A DNA stretch of 64,000 bases from Candidatus Meridianibacter frigidus (GCA_003243975.1 QHBJ01000038.1:1-64000), one strand, 5' to 3'. Shown: positions 15,660-25,251, counted from the stretch's first letter. Notes: generated by a model from the letters alone, not told the origin. Numbers and translations are program-made.

Positions 15660-18600
15660 ATGCCTCTGCCCACCAATAACGAGCCACCCCGCGCCAACCC
15701 AATAGCGAACTTTGCGGTAACCCGCCGCGTCGCCGTCGCGATGATTGCGACGGCGATCATCGTGCTCGGCCTGTTCGCGCTCCCGCGCCTTCCTATATCC
15801 CTGCTGCCCACATTCTCCCCGCCGGTCATCAACGTGAGCGTCACGTATCCCAACGTGGCACCCGCGTCCATCGAAACGCTGGTCACCCGGCCGATCGAAA
15901 ATGCGGTAAGCCGGGTTGCCGGCATCGACTCGATTGAATCGACCAGCTCCGAGGGCTCCAGCAGCGTCCGCGCGCAGTTTCACTACGGCGTAAACATCGA
16001 TACGGCAGCGGTCAACGTTCAGGAGCAAGTCGATCGCATCCGCGCGCAGTTGCCGAACGATCCGACTTTACAGGCGCCGCAGATCAACAAGTTCGACCCT
16101 AACTCACTGCCGGTGGTGAACTTATTCGTCACCGATAGCTTACGCGCCCAACGCGATCTGGCCGACCTGTGGACGAACCAGCTGTCGGACGAGTTCTCTG
16201 CAGTCTCCGGCGTGGGCGCGGTTTCCGTAGGCTCCAGCCAGACGCGCGCTATCATGGTCGAGCCCGACGCCAACCTGCTCGCCGGATATGGCCTAACCGC
16301 CGACGCCTTGGTTTCGCGGATCAAAGAAGAGAACATTAATCTTCCGGCCGGCGTCGTCCAAATATCGAAGAATGAATACCAGATCCAAACCAATGCGCTC
16401 TACAGCAACGCGCAGCAGATTGCCGACACCATCGTTACGACGAAGAATAACGCGCCCGTTTTCGTGCGCGACGTCGCGAAGGTGTCCGATTCAATTCAAG
16501 AGCAGCGCACCTTTGCGCGCCTCAACGGCCGCCCGGCAATAAACGTTTCAATCACCGCGCAACCCGATGCCAACGTCATCGGCGTCGCCAACGGCGTTTA
16601 CCAGAAGATCGACGACGTCAAGCGCCGCTATCCGTCCATGGCCTTCGGGGTGACGCTCGATCAGCGCGGATTCATTACCGATGCAATTACGGCGCTGGAG
16701 CATACCGCGATGTACGGCGCTGTGCTGGCCGTGCTGATTATTCTGCTCTTCTTGCACTCGTGGCGCTCGACGCTCATCGTGGCCATTTCGTTGCCGATCT
16801 CGGTTTTGGGTACACTCTTTGCGGCATACCTTTTCGGCTACTCGCTCAACACGATGACGCTCGGCGGGCTGGCCTTGGCCGTCGGCTTGATTGTCGACGA
16901 CGCCATCGTCGTGATCGAAAACATCTACCGGTATTATATCGGCGGGGAGTCCATCGTCGCAGCCGCGCGAAGTGCGGTCACGCAGATCTTCTCTGCGGTG
17001 CTTGCGTCCTCGATTACCGTCATCACCGTCTTCGTTCCACTGCTCCTAATTCCAGGGCTCCAAGGGCTGCTCTTCACGCCCTTTGCACTGATGGTGATGG
17101 TGGCCGTGGGTATCTCGCTGCTCGTTGCAGTTACGACGGTGCCCATGCTCGCCACGCAGCTATGGTCGAGCGAACGCCCGCGCACGAACGGTTCGCCCAA
17201 GGGCGCATACGCCCGCTTTAGCGCCGCATTCGATCGCCGCTATGAAGCGTTCGCCGATCGGTACCGGCGCATGCTGACTTGGTCCATCGACCATCCCGCG
17301 CCGGTCTTTGGCGTCGCCGCTGCCATCTTCATAGTGACCTTGATTGCGCTCAAGTTCGGTGTGGTAGCAACCGAGATGTTTCCGCCGACGAACTCCCGAT
17401 TCACCAGTTTCAACTTACGCATGCCCACCGGAACTGCATTGAATGTAACCGATGCGGTTGCGCGCGATGTCGAGAAGCGATTGCAGCGGGATCCCCGCGT
17501 GGTCGACGTGGGCTCGCGCGTCGGCGTTGGTGGCGGCTTCGGCGGTCAGGCGAACACGAATCAGGCACAGATTCAAGCGACGCTCAAACCTGGAACGAGC
17601 AGCGCCGATGCCGGAAGATTTGTGGCCGTATGGCAAGCAGCCCTCAGCGGCCAGCGCTCCGCCGGGGCCGGCAGGGGTGCAGCGCAGGCGCCGAGCCCCG
17701 AGGCGCGTGCGCGCTTTCTGGCACTCTACGGAAAGCCGATTCCGGGGTTGTCGGTTTTCGGCCGCACGACCGACATCATTTCGCGCATTCTTTCTCAGGG
17801 CCAAGATGAGCTCTCAATCATGATTTACGGCCCCGATTTGGCCACGCTCAGTAGACTGGCGAATCAAGCGCTGCCGGGTCTTCAAGAGATCGCCGGCATT
17901 ACGCGTCCGAGCACGGCCATCACCGACGCTCAACCGCAGTTGAACGTGACCGTCGACCGCACGCGTGCCGCATCGCTGGGCCTTTCCACCACGGCTATAA
18001 CGCAGGCAATCGATACGGCTACCAGCGGTTCAATCGCCACCTACCTGCAAGTGAACGGAACTCAGTATCCCATCATCGTGCAGTTGCCCGCCAACCAGCG
18101 CCGCTCGTTCGATACGGTTGCCAGTCTCGCGCTGTCGGTGCCCACGAACGGGGCGGCCGGACTGGTGGCGACCACCACCCCCACGCCCGGAGCGAACTAC
18201 ACGCTGGCGACAATTCCCTTGCGCAGCGTGGCGAACGTCTCCATCGGCAGCGGACCCTCGCAGATTACGCGTATGAACAAACAGCGCGAGATCGAGATCA
18301 CCGCAGGCCTAAACGGCGCACCGCTCGGCAGTGTCATCGCGGCGGCTTCTGCCAGCATGAACGCGCTCGCCCTTCCAACCGGTTACCACTGGGAGTTCGG
18401 CTCAAACGTTTCGCAGCAAGGCAGCACCTTTAGCAGCCTCGGGCTAATCGTAGCGCTCGCAATTCTCCTCATCTATATGCTCCTGGCCGCACAATTTGAA
18501 TCGCTGCTGCATCCCCTGGTAATCATCACGGCGGTGCCGCTTTCACTGGCGGGCGTCGTGCTCGCGCTGGTCCTCACACACCGCTCGTTCGGCCTGACGG

Positions 18601-19001
18601 CATTCATCGGAATCTTGATGCTGGTCGGCATCGTGGTCAAGAATGCCATCCTGGTAATCGAGTTCACCAACCAGTTGCGCCACGGCGGTGCCACCCCGCG
18701 CGATGCACTGCTGCAGGCGGCGCCGCTGCGCTTACGGCCGATCTTGATGACCACGCTGGCAACGGTCGGCGGCATGACTCCGCTGGCCCTCGGACTTGAA
18801 ACCGGAAGTTCCAGCCAGGCCCCGCTGGGAACGGTCGTGATCGGAGGGTTGCTGTGTTCCACCCTGCTCTCACTGATCGTGATTCCGACACTGTATCTTT
18901 GGGTGACCAAACACGTCGAACCGCGCTTGCAGCGCAAAGCCGAACCGGTCGAACAACCGCCTTCTCCCCGACCGGTGCGCCCGGCGCCAGCCACGGGCTA
19001 A
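15660..19001 (+). CDS. RND-family multidrug efflux transporter (HAE1 type)
   Basis: 1113 residues, the full length of AcrB/MexB-type exporters. Seen: TM1 (AVAMIATAIIVLGLFALPRL), porter-domain start SPPVINVSVTYPNVAPASIE, the proton-relay helix GGLALAVGLIVDDAIVVIEN with two Asp near 413-414, a large second periplasmic loop, and TM10-12 (VALAILLIYMLLAAQFES, ILMLVGIVVKNAILVIEF). It acts in the inner membrane and uses proton motive force. No membrane-fusion or outer-membrane partner is adjacent. The start ATG has AGGAAG close upstream. Confidence 0.95.
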   Translation: MPLPTNNEPPRANPIANFAVTRRVAVAMIATAIIVLGLFALPRLPISLLPTFSPPVINVSVTYPNVAPASIETLVTRPIENAVSRVAGIDSIESTSSEGSSSVRAQFHYGVNIDTAAVNVQEQVDRIRAQLPNDPTLQAPQINKFDPNSLPVVNLFVTDSLRAQRDLADLWTNQLSDEFSAVSGVGAVSVGSSQTRAIMVEPDANLLAGYGLTADALVSRIKEENINLPAGVVQISKNEYQIQTNALYSNAQQIADTIVTTKNNAPVFVRDVAKVSDSIQEQRTFARLNGRPAINVSITAQPDANVIGVANGVYQKIDDVKRRYPSMAFGVTLDQRGFITDAITALEHTAMYGAVLAVLIILLFLHSWRSTLIVAISLPISVLGTLFAAYLFGYSLNTMTLGGLALAVGLIVDDAIVVIENIYRYYIGGESIVAAARSAVTQIFSAVLASSITVITVFVPLLLIPGLQGLLFTPFALMVMVAVGISLLVAVTTVPMLATQLWSSERPRTNGSPKGAYARFSAAFDRRYEAFADRYRRMLTWSIDHPAPVFGVAAAIFIVTLIALKFGVVATEMFPPTNSRFTSFNLRMPTGTALNVTDAVARDVEKRLQRDPRVVDVGSRVGVGGGFGGQANTNQAQIQATLKPGTSSADAGRFVAVWQAALSGQRSAGAGRGAAQAPSPEARARFLALYGKPIPGLSVFGRTTDIISRILSQGQDELSIMIYGPDLATLSRLANQALPGLQEIAGITRPSTAITDAQPQLNVTVDRTRAASLGLSTTAITQAIDTATSGSIATYLQVNGTQYPIIVQLPANQRRSFDTVASLALSVPTNGAAGLVATTTPTPGANYTLATIPLRSVANVSIGSGPSQITRMNKQREIEITAGLNGAPLGSVIAAASASMNALALPTGYHWEFGSNVSQQGSTFSSLGLIVALAILLIYMLLAAQFESLLHPLVIITAVPLSLAGVVLALVLTHRSFGLTAFIGILMLVGIVVKNAILVIEFTNQLRHGGATPRDALLQAAPLRLRPILMTTLATVGGMTPLALGLETGSSSQAPLGTVVIGGLLCSTLLSLIVIPTLYLWVTKHVEPRLQRKAEPVEQPPSPRPVRPAPATG

Positions 19002-19004
19002 CCG

Positions 19005-19718
19005 ATGAGCATCGCGTCACTGGCACGGAGCGTGCGTCGACGCGTCTTGCGCGCGCGCTACCCCAATTGCATCAATGGCTTCGAAGCCAAGATACTCTCG
19101 CAGAACGGCGAGGACGGGATTCTGCGCGAGATCTTTCGCCGCATCGGAACGACGAATCGCTTCTTCGTCGAATTCGGAGTTGAAACGGGAGTCGAGTGCA
19201 ACACGGCGCTCCTGTCGCGCCGGTGCGGATGGAGTGGTCTTCTTATCGAGGGCGCGCCGGAAAAGTTTGCGCAACTGGATCTGAACTACGCCGAACTCCC
19301 GCAGGTGCAGCGTCTCTGCGCGTTCGTCACGCGAGAAAATATCGCCGAGCTATTCGCGCGTTCCGGGGTCCCTGAAGAGTTCGATCTTCTGTGCATCGAT
19401 ATTGACGGCAACGATTACTGGGTATGGCGCGAGCTTCACCCGTACCGGCCGCGCGTGGTGGTCATTGAATACAACGCGCAGCGCAAGCCGCCGGAGCTGT
19501 GGATCATGCCGTATAACCCCTCGCACAAATGGGACGGAAATATGGACTTGAGTGCGAGTCTGGCGAGCATGACCGAGTTGGGTTCGCAATTGGGCTATGC
19601 CCTAGTGGGCACGGAATCGAAGGGCGTGAACGCTTTCTTCGTGCGCAACGACGTGCTGCCCGATTCCGGTTTTCCGGCCCGAACCCCGGAGGATGCGTAT
19701 CACGCGTACGGCTACTAG
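19005..19718 (+). CDS. FkbM-like SAM-dependent methyltransferase
   Basis: 237 residues. The methyltransferase-like core reads FFVEFGVETGVECNTALLSR (motif I region), then GWSGLLIEGAPEKF and LLCIDIDGNDYWVWREL (motif with acidic DID). This resembles FkbM-type enzymes often linked to polysaccharide or lipid modification. It starts 3 bases after the RND exporter stop and is probably cotranscribed. It overlaps the 3' end of the convergent tauE gene by 4 bases. Substrate unknown. Confidence 0.75.
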   Translation: MSIASLARSVRRRVLRARYPNCINGFEAKILSQNGEDGILREIFRRIGTTNRFFVEFGVETGVECNTALLSRRCGWSGLLIEGAPEKFAQLDLNYAELPQVQRLCAFVTRENIAELFARSGVPEEFDLLCIDIDGNDYWVWRELHPYRPRVVVIEYNAQRKPPELWIMPYNPSHKWDGNMDLSASLASMTELGSQLGYALVGTESKGVNAFFVRNDVLPDSGFPARTPEDAYHAYGY

Positions 19719-20467
19719 GCGCGCAGCCGCCAGAAGAAATAAACCGACATAACGCATCCAAGCACGATCACCAGGGCGCGAGTCAACCACTGCGGCAACC
19801 GCTTGAGAGCGCGCGCGCCGAGGTAGCCACCGCCGAGCGCACAGATGGCCATGAGAAGCCCCTGCGGCCACCAGATGATTCCGGCCGCGATAAACGGCAC
19901 TAGCGCGACTCCGTTGATAACCATTGCCAGGACATTCTTGAGTCCATTCATCGCATTCAGATTCGGCAGGCCGGAGAATGCCAGGATGGCGAGCATCAAG
20001 AAACCGATGCCTGCGCCAAAGTACCCTCCGTAGATTGAGACGATAAACTGTGCGACAAGTTGAACGGGCGTGTGCACGCTTGCGCCATGCGATCGTCTTT
20101 TCGTAAAGAGGGGGGACAGCGCAAAAATCAACGTTGCGAACAGAAGTAAGAACGGAATCAGCAACGCAAAAACACGAACCGGGGTCCGCAGCAACAACGC
20201 GGCACCAAGCAGCGAGCCCACGACGGAAACGGCAATCGCGGGCCACAGCACGTGGCGGTACATGCGCACTTCTTCCTTGAAGCCGCGCGCGCCGGCGGCC
20301 GTGCCAAACCACATCGCGAAGTTGTTGGTGGCGTTGGCCGGTATAGGCGGCACACCGGCCAGAATAAGTGCCGGAAAGGTTAGAAAACTGCCGCCGCCGG
20401 CGACACTATTGATGGCGCCGGCCGTAAACGCAGCCACACCGAGCCATGCTGCGCCGCTAAGCGTCAC
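19715..20467 (-). CDS. TauE/SafE-family sulfite/anion exporter
   Basis: 250 residues, about eight hydrophobic helices, starting with LGVAAFTAGAINSVAGGGSF, the conserved glycine-rich TauE/SafE opening, and a matching second half (GGYFGAGIGFLMLAILAFSG). Family members export sulfite, sulfoacetate or other organic anions across the inner membrane. It begins 3 bases after relA and is probably translated from the same mRNA. Confidence 0.9.
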   Translation of the reverse strand: MTLSGAAWLGVAAFTAGAINSVAGGGSFLTFPALILAGVPPIPANATNNFAMWFGTAAGARGFKEEVRMYRHVLWPAIAVSVVGSLLGAALLLRTPVRVFALLIPFLLLFATLIFALSPLFTKRRSHGASVHTPVQLVAQFIVSIYGGYFGAGIGFLMLAILAFSGLPNLNAMNGLKNVLAMVINGVALVPFIAAGIIWWPQGLLMAICALGGGYLGARALKRLPQWLTRALVIVLGCVMSVYFFWRLRA

Positions 20468-20470
20468 GCC

Positions 20471-22645
20471 TTAGGGGGAGACCGAGGTCCTGGCCTCGCG
20501 CTTGGTCACGCGGTACACGCGCCGAACGTCGCGCAGCCGCTCGACCTTGCGCAGGATCGCGTGCAGGTGTTCCAGATCGTGAATCTGCACGGTAAGACTC
20601 ACCAAGGCGATATGGTCGCGTTTTACGCGGGCCGTTACCGACGACACGGCCGTCTTGAGTTCTGCAAAAACAGCCATGATGTCTTGCAGCAGGGCGGGCC
20701 GGTCGATGGCTTCCACTTCAATGTCGACGGCGTGCGTGAAATCCGTTTTGCCGATCCACGTTGCCTCCAGCACGCGCTCCGGGGTCGCACTCATATAGGT
20801 AACATTCGGGCAATCGGCCCGATGAACCGAAACGCCCTTACCGATGGTAACGTAGCCCATGATCGGATCGCCCGGCACCGGGCTGCAGCATTTGGAGAGA
20901 CGGACCAGCACGTCGTCGACGCCGGCCACGCGGATGCCACTGGTCTTGCGCGTAACGCGGCGCGACACTGATGGCGGACGCGCCAGCTTGGATATTTGCA
21001 CGACCTTGCTACTCTCGAGCTCGTCGCGCAAACGGTTGACTACGCTCTGGGCGGAGGCATCCCCAAATCCGATCGCCGCGAAGAGGTCGCTCGCGCTAGT
21101 GTAATTCATGCGGTGCGCGATGCTCTCGATCACCTCGCCGTGTGCGGCATCCGGTGGTATGTGCGCGCGCGCCAGTTCTTGCTCGAGCGACTCTTGGCCG
21201 GCGAGCACGTTCTCTTCTTTGCGCTCTTTGCGGAACCACTGTTTGATCTTATGTTTGGCACTGGAGGTCTGAACGATCGAAAGCCAATCCAACGAGGGAC
21301 GCCCGGATTTCTTGTTGACCAGTATCTCGCAGATGTCGCCGTTGCCAAGCGTGTGGTCCAGCGAAACGATGCGGCCGTTAACTTTGGCGCCTACGCAATG
21401 GTTGCCGACATCGGTGTGAACGGCGTAGGCGAAATCCAGCGGCGTGCCACGCGCCGGCATCGAGAAGACGTCGCCGCGCGGCGAAAAAACGAAAACCTGG
21501 CTGTCGAAGAGATCGAGCTTTAAATTCTCCATAAACACGCGCGAATCGCGCATGTCCTTCTGCCATTCGAGCAGCGCGCGCAGCCACGAAAGCTTGTTCT
21601 CGTACTGATCGGGACGCCCGCCCTCCTTATAGCGCCAGTGCGCCGCGATGCCGTATTCGCTCGTACGGTGCATCTCCCACGTGCGGATCTGAATCTCTAA
21701 GGGTTCGCCCTGGGGTCCCACCACTGTGGTGTGGAGCGACTGATACATGTTCGGTTTGGGCATCGCGATGTAGTCTTTGAAGCGCCCCGGCAACGGCGTC
21801 CATTCGGAGTGGACGACGCCCAGCGCGCCGTAGCAGTCTTTGACCGTGTCGACGATGACGCGAATCGCCGTCAGATCGTAGATCGTGGAGAAGTCGCGCC
21901 CTTTCTTGAGCTTGTTATAGATGGAGTAAAAATGCTTGGGGCGGCCTTGAATCTCCGCGTTGATGCCGAGCGCGGTAAACTGGGTGCGCAGCGATCCGAT
22001 GACGGAATCGACCGAAGCTTCACGGTCTTTGCGCGTCTTGGCCACGCGTTCGACGATCTCTTTGTAACCGCTGGGATCCAAAAAACGCAGGCACTGATCT
22101 TCCATCTCCCACTTTATCTTCCAAATGCCAAGACGGTGCGCGATGGGCGTATAAATATCCAGCGTCTCGCGCGCAATGGCCAGCTGCTTGGAAGCCGTAA
22201 GACTTCCCAGCGTACGCATATTGTGCAGACGATCGGCCAGCTTGATGATAATGACGCGAATGTCCTTGGCCATCGCCATGAACATCTTGCGCAGGTTCTC
22301 GACCTGCGCTTCTTCCTTGGATTGATACGGAATGCGCGTAAGCTTGGTGACGCCCTCGACTAACTGCGCGATCTCCTCTCCGAAGTGCTCTTGCACTTCC
22401 TCGCTGGTAATGGACGTATCTTCCACGACGTCGTGCAAGATGGCCGCAGCGATCGTAGCCCGGTCCATCTCCAGCTCCGCCAGAATTGCTGCCACCGCCA
22501 GAGGATGCTCGATGTACGACTCGCCGGAGGCGCGGTGCTGGCCTTGGTGCGCCCGGTCGGCGCCTTCGTAGACGCTCTTAAGCCACGACCCGTCCAGGGA
22601 CGGGTCGTACGACTGAACTTTTGAAATGAGCTCTTGAATCGTCAT
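20471..22645 (-). CDS. relA: bifunctional (p)ppGpp synthetase/hydrolase (RelA/SpoT)
   Basis: 724 residues from ATG 22645 (MTIQELISKVQSYDPSLD). The HD hydrolase domain has the metal motif ILHDVVEDT near 72. The synthetase domain (DFSTIYDLTAIRVIV, EIQIRTWEMHRTSEYGIAAH) follows, then TGS (VFSPRGDVFSMPARGTPLDF) and a C-terminal ACT domain. Both active sites look intact, so it should make and degrade the stringent alarmone. It lies downstream of apt, the common apt-relA arrangement, with one small secreted-protein gene between. Confidence 0.96.
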   Translation of the reverse strand: MTIQELISKVQSYDPSLDGSWLKSVYEGADRAHQGQHRASGESYIEHPLAVAAILAELEMDRATIAAAILHDVVEDTSITSEEVQEHFGEEIAQLVEGVTKLTRIPYQSKEEAQVENLRKMFMAMAKDIRVIIIKLADRLHNMRTLGSLTASKQLAIARETLDIYTPIAHRLGIWKIKWEMEDQCLRFLDPSGYKEIVERVAKTRKDREASVDSVIGSLRTQFTALGINAEIQGRPKHFYSIYNKLKKGRDFSTIYDLTAIRVIVDTVKDCYGALGVVHSEWTPLPGRFKDYIAMPKPNMYQSLHTTVVGPQGEPLEIQIRTWEMHRTSEYGIAAHWRYKEGGRPDQYENKLSWLRALLEWQKDMRDSRVFMENLKLDLFDSQVFVFSPRGDVFSMPARGTPLDFAYAVHTDVGNHCVGAKVNGRIVSLDHTLGNGDICEILVNKKSGRPSLDWLSIVQTSSAKHKIKQWFRKERKEENVLAGQESLEQELARAHIPPDAAHGEVIESIAHRMNYTSASDLFAAIGFGDASAQSVVNRLRDELESSKVVQISKLARPPSVSRRVTRKTSGIRVAGVDDVLVRLSKCCSPVPGDPIMGYVTIGKGVSVHRADCPNVTYMSATPERVLEATWIGKTDFTHAVDIEVEAIDRPALLQDIMAVFAELKTAVSSVTARVKRDHIALVSLTVQIHDLEHLHAILRKVERLRDVRRVYRVTKREARTSVSP

Positions 22646-22710
22646 CGCGGCATTCTCTTGAATCTCATGATGCCATATCCGGCGGTCCGGATGCAAAAGG
22701 TAGGCGGGCG

Positions 22711-23175
22711 CTAGGACCCCGGCTGCGTGTTCGGCGTGAAAAAGAGGACGCTGATCTTTCCATCAGGATCCGTCGCGATGGCTTCGATCCATTCGGTGGT
22801 CAGCGCTACGCCCGGGAAGTACGGTGGGTGCTCAAAGGTGATGGCATATCCATACACGGTTTTACCGTAGACTTGCTTGGAGCCGGTATACGCGAATTTC
22901 TTGACCCTGCCGCCACTTGAGAGGCCGGCGGAAACCTCCCGCAGCAGAGCATCGGTAAACTGGGCACTCGCCTGCGCGTTATACAGCGACCGGTCAACCC
23001 GGCGGCTCTGCCAAGCCCCGAATACCGCCTGCGCAATTTTGGTGAGCACGGGATCTTCGGGCGCGCTGGTGGCATAGGCGGACGCGGTCGCACCCGGACG
23101 CGGGGTTTGCCCAAGGCCCGGCGCACTGAGAATTCCCGCTATCGACGCAACCAATAACACCGAGCAAAATCGCAT
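22711..23175 (-). CDS. small secreted protein of unknown function
   Basis: 154 residues with a signal peptide (FCSVLLVASIAGILSAPGLG) and GGAGG five bases before the ATG. The mature part alternates polar and aromatic residues (KKFAYTGSKQVYGKTVYGYA) and ends in a beta-rich region (GKISVLFFTPN). No family recognised; the length and pattern suggest an NTF2-like or cystatin-like fold, but that is a guess. It sits between apt and relA on the same strand. Confidence 0.75.
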   Translation of the reverse strand: MRFCSVLLVASIAGILSAPGLGQTPRPGATASAYATSAPEDPVLTKIAQAVFGAWQSRRVDRSLYNAQASAQFTDALLREVSAGLSSGGRVKKFAYTGSKQVYGKTVYGYAITFEHPPYFPGVALTTEWIEAIATDPDGKISVLFFTPNTQPGS

Positions 23176-23201
23176 GAAGCCTCCGGGAGGCTGCGCCCCC
23201 T

Positions 23202-23795
23202 CTAATACTGGATGAACGAGGTGATTTCGGTGCTGGTTCCAAGCGTCTGCCGGCCACCGAGAGCGGTCAGCTCGATGAGAAATGCGAAGCCCTGGATCGA
23301 AGCGCCCAAACGCTCGAGAAGCTTACGGGTCGCGTTCGCGGTTCCACCAGTAGCGAGCAAGTCGTCGACGATCAACACCCGTTCGCCACGGCCCACGGCG
23401 TCATCGTGAATCTCCAATGAGTTGGTGCCGTATTCGAGGGCGTACTCTTCCATAAGCTTGGTGCCGGGCAGCTTGCCCGGCTTGCGGACGGGGATGAAGC
23501 CGGCGCCGATGGCGTACGCCAGCGGAGCTCCCAGCATGTATCCCCGCGCTTCGATTCCGACCACGTAGTCGATCTCGCGAGCGCGAAAGCGCTCGACGAA
23601 AAGATCGATTGCGGCCGCAAAGCCTGCCTTGTCTTTGAGCAACGGCGTGATATCGCGAAAAAGAATGCCCGGAATCGGAAAGTCGGGAATCGAGCGGACC
23701 AGCGTCGTCACTTCCACGGCGGCCAGGGTTCGGGGAACGTCCCCCTGCGCCTTTTCGTTTAAGGTAGCGAAAGCATCGGTAGAAAGGACTGCCAT
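23202..23795 (-). CDS. apt: adenine phosphoribosyltransferase
   Basis: Up to 197 residues. The core matches APRT: LVRSIPDFPIPGILFRDITP, GIEARGYMLGAPLAY, PVRKPGKLPGTKLMEEYALE and the PRPP loop VLIVDDLLATGGTANA. It converts adenine plus PRPP to AMP for purine salvage in the cytoplasm. The start is unclear. ATG 23795 overlaps, on the opposite strand, the ATG of the divergent secreted-protein gene; GTG 23717 would give the usual 171 residues. Neither has a strong ribosome binding site. Confidence 0.94.
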   Translation of the reverse strand: MAVLSTDAFATLNEKAQGDVPRTLAAVEVTTLVRSIPDFPIPGILFRDITPLLKDKAGFAAAIDLFVERFRAREIDYVVGIEARGYMLGAPLAYAIGAGFIPVRKPGKLPGTKLMEEYALEYGTNSLEIHDDAVGRGERVLIVDDLLATGGTANATRKLLERLGASIQGFAFLIELTALGGRQTLGTSTEITSFIQY

Positions 23796-24093
23796 GAAAC
23801 AGAGACTTCTCGCAAGCACCCTCACGGCATCGATCACCCTGGCAACGCTGGCTCCGGCGTTTGCCAACGGTGCGGCCAGCACGCGCAACATTATACTCGG
23901 TGGTGCGGCGGCAGCTGTCCTGGTAACGAACTACAATCACAAGAAGCGCATAAAACAAGCGGAGCTCCGCGAACAGGCACGACGCCAATCCGAATACCGT
24001 TCGTGGTTCTATCACAAGTACGGTTACTATCCCACCGAGGCGCAGTACCGGCAGTGGTACTGGCGGACGTACGGACAGAATCCCAGCAATTAG
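23794..24093 (+). CDS. small exported protein with Tyr-rich tail
   Basis: 99 residues: a signal peptide (LLASTLTASITLATLAPAFA), a Gly/Ala stretch, a basic helix (NHKKRIKQAELREQARRQSE) and a Trp/Tyr-rich end (WFYHKYGYYPTEAQYRQWYW). AAAGGA precedes the ATG at good spacing. I do not know the function. Its ATG physically overlaps the predicted ATG of apt on the other strand. Confidence 0.75.
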   Translation: MKQRLLASTLTASITLATLAPAFANGAASTRNIILGGAAAAVLVTNYNHKKRIKQAELREQARRQSEYRSWFYHKYGYYPTEAQYRQWYWRTYGQNPSN

Positions 24094-24134
24094 GGTGAGC
24101 TGAGCGGCCACGCAGTACAGACATCAGAAGGAGT

Positions 24135-24170
24135 CATCCGCCCCAGGCGGATGGCTCTCTTCATTCTTCG
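24135..24170 (+). terminator. weak terminator-like hairpin
   Basis: CATCCGCC and GGCGGATG form an 8-bp stem with a very short loop, followed by a pyrimidine-rich but T-poor tail (GCTCTCTTCATTCTT). It could attenuate transcription between the small exported protein and the TonB-like gene. Confidence 0.4.
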
Positions 24171-24190
24171 GGGAGAACGATGCCCGCCGC

Positions 24191-24988
24191 ATGTGGGTCG
24201 CCTTCGCGCTCGCGGTGGCGATTCACGAAGTCGTGGCGGGATTGCTGCCGCATACGCCGGCACCGACCGAGCAACCCGAAAAAGTTACCGCGCTGCAGAT
24301 CGTTCGCATCGAACATCGCAGCACGCCGCGCCCGAAGCCCACGCCGACGCCCCGCCCCATCGTGAGACCGCGCGTCCTGGCCACACCGCGACCGGTGGTC
24401 GCCAGCATCAGTCCCGCCCACGCTTCCAAACCGCGCGCCGCGCATCGCGAAGGCATCGCCAAATCCATCCCGCATACGCAGCATCACGCGCCGCGCGTGG
24501 AGCATTTCGCTGTCGCTAACCGTATCGGAACGGGGCATCGTGGAAGCGGCACGGGTTCCGGCGGCGTGAATGGGGCCGGCAGCGGCGCGGGCGGAAACGG
24601 AAACGGAACCGGGGCCGGCGGGAACGGAAACGGCACCGCCGGACAAGCAGCAGGCAACGAACCGTGCGGCTTCGTGTCGTTCGTCAACATCCGTGCGCCA
24701 AAATACGCAGGCGGAGCTTTTTATCAAGACATTCGCGCGATGGTAACCTTCGCCGACCGCCATCAAGAAGGCGTCGAACTGGATTATCCGTTTTACTATG
24801 CGAGCGAGACGGCGTTCCCGTGGTCCGATCAAAACCTCAAGAACGACAAGTTTGAAGTGCCCTTTCAGTTTCCGCCGGCAGAGAAGCGTGCGTCAGAACC
24901 GCCCCTGGTGCAGTACATCATGACGCACACCGACACTGCAGGCTTTACAAAGTTCAAAAATTGCCCCTGGGACACTGGCGCGCCCTGA
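24191..24988 (+). CDS. TonB-like energy-transducer protein
   Basis: 265 residues in TonB layout: one N-terminal membrane helix (WVAFALAVAIHEVVAGLLP), a Pro/Arg-rich rigid segment (PRPKPTPTPRPIVRPR), a Gly/Asn repeat region (GAGGNGNGTGAGGNGNGT) and a C-terminal globular part with two Cys. The C-terminal part lacks the usual TonB YPxxAxxxxxxG motif, so assignment rests on architecture and on the two TonB-dependent receptors in this window. GGGGAG fits an out-of-frame ATG at 24180 better than this start, so the true start or an early indel is open. Confidence 0.6.
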   Translation: MWVAFALAVAIHEVVAGLLPHTPAPTEQPEKVTALQIVRIEHRSTPRPKPTPTPRPIVRPRVLATPRPVVASISPAHASKPRAAHREGIAKSIPHTQHHAPRVEHFAVANRIGTGHRGSGTGSGGVNGAGSGAGGNGNGTGAGGNGNGTAGQAAGNEPCGFVSFVNIRAPKYAGGAFYQDIRAMVTFADRHQEGVELDYPFYYASETAFPWSDQNLKNDKFEVPFQFPPAEKRASEPPLVQYIMTHTDTAGFTKFKNCPWDTGAP

Positions 24989-25011
24989 AGTAGCTGGTAA
25001 GGGCGCGCTCC

Positions 25012-25251
25012 GTGAGAGCCGATGCCGCGCGGGCCGAACGCTCGATCCAGGCGACAGTCCTTGCACACGAAGAGAGTGCGCACGTTGCCGCTTTCGAGGG
25101 AGCCGACTCCCGCGATGCGGCCGGCCCCACGGTGCATTTTCCGCTGAGCGCCGACCAAGTCGAACCCTGGGCGCCCACGGTTTCGGTAACCGATAATGCG
25201 TCCTTCAAGAAGGTCGATTCGAATGCCGAGACTCGCAACATCATTGCATAA
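25012..25251 (+). CDS. small hypothetical protein before a terminator
   Basis: 79 residues from GTG with AAGGG about 9 bases upstream. The second half (PTVHFPLSADQVEPWAPTVS) looks protein-like, but no family is recognised. The TAA stop is directly followed by a strong terminator, which supports a real 3' end here. It follows the TonB-like gene by 23 bases. Confidence 0.45.
   Translation: MRADAARAERSIQATVLAHEESAHVAAFEGADSRDAAGPTVHFPLSADQVEPWAPTVSVTDNASFKKVDSNAETRNIIA

Noticed and set aside
15444-16028. 194-residue minus-strand open frame opposite the RND exporter start and rpsF promoter
   Set aside because: Antisense shadow of a well-supported RND gene; no family resemblance, and it covers the rpsF promoter.
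17279-17809. Plus-strand 176-residue open frame inside the RND gene
   Set aside because: Out-of-frame shadow with Arg/Cys-rich text and no ribosome binding site.
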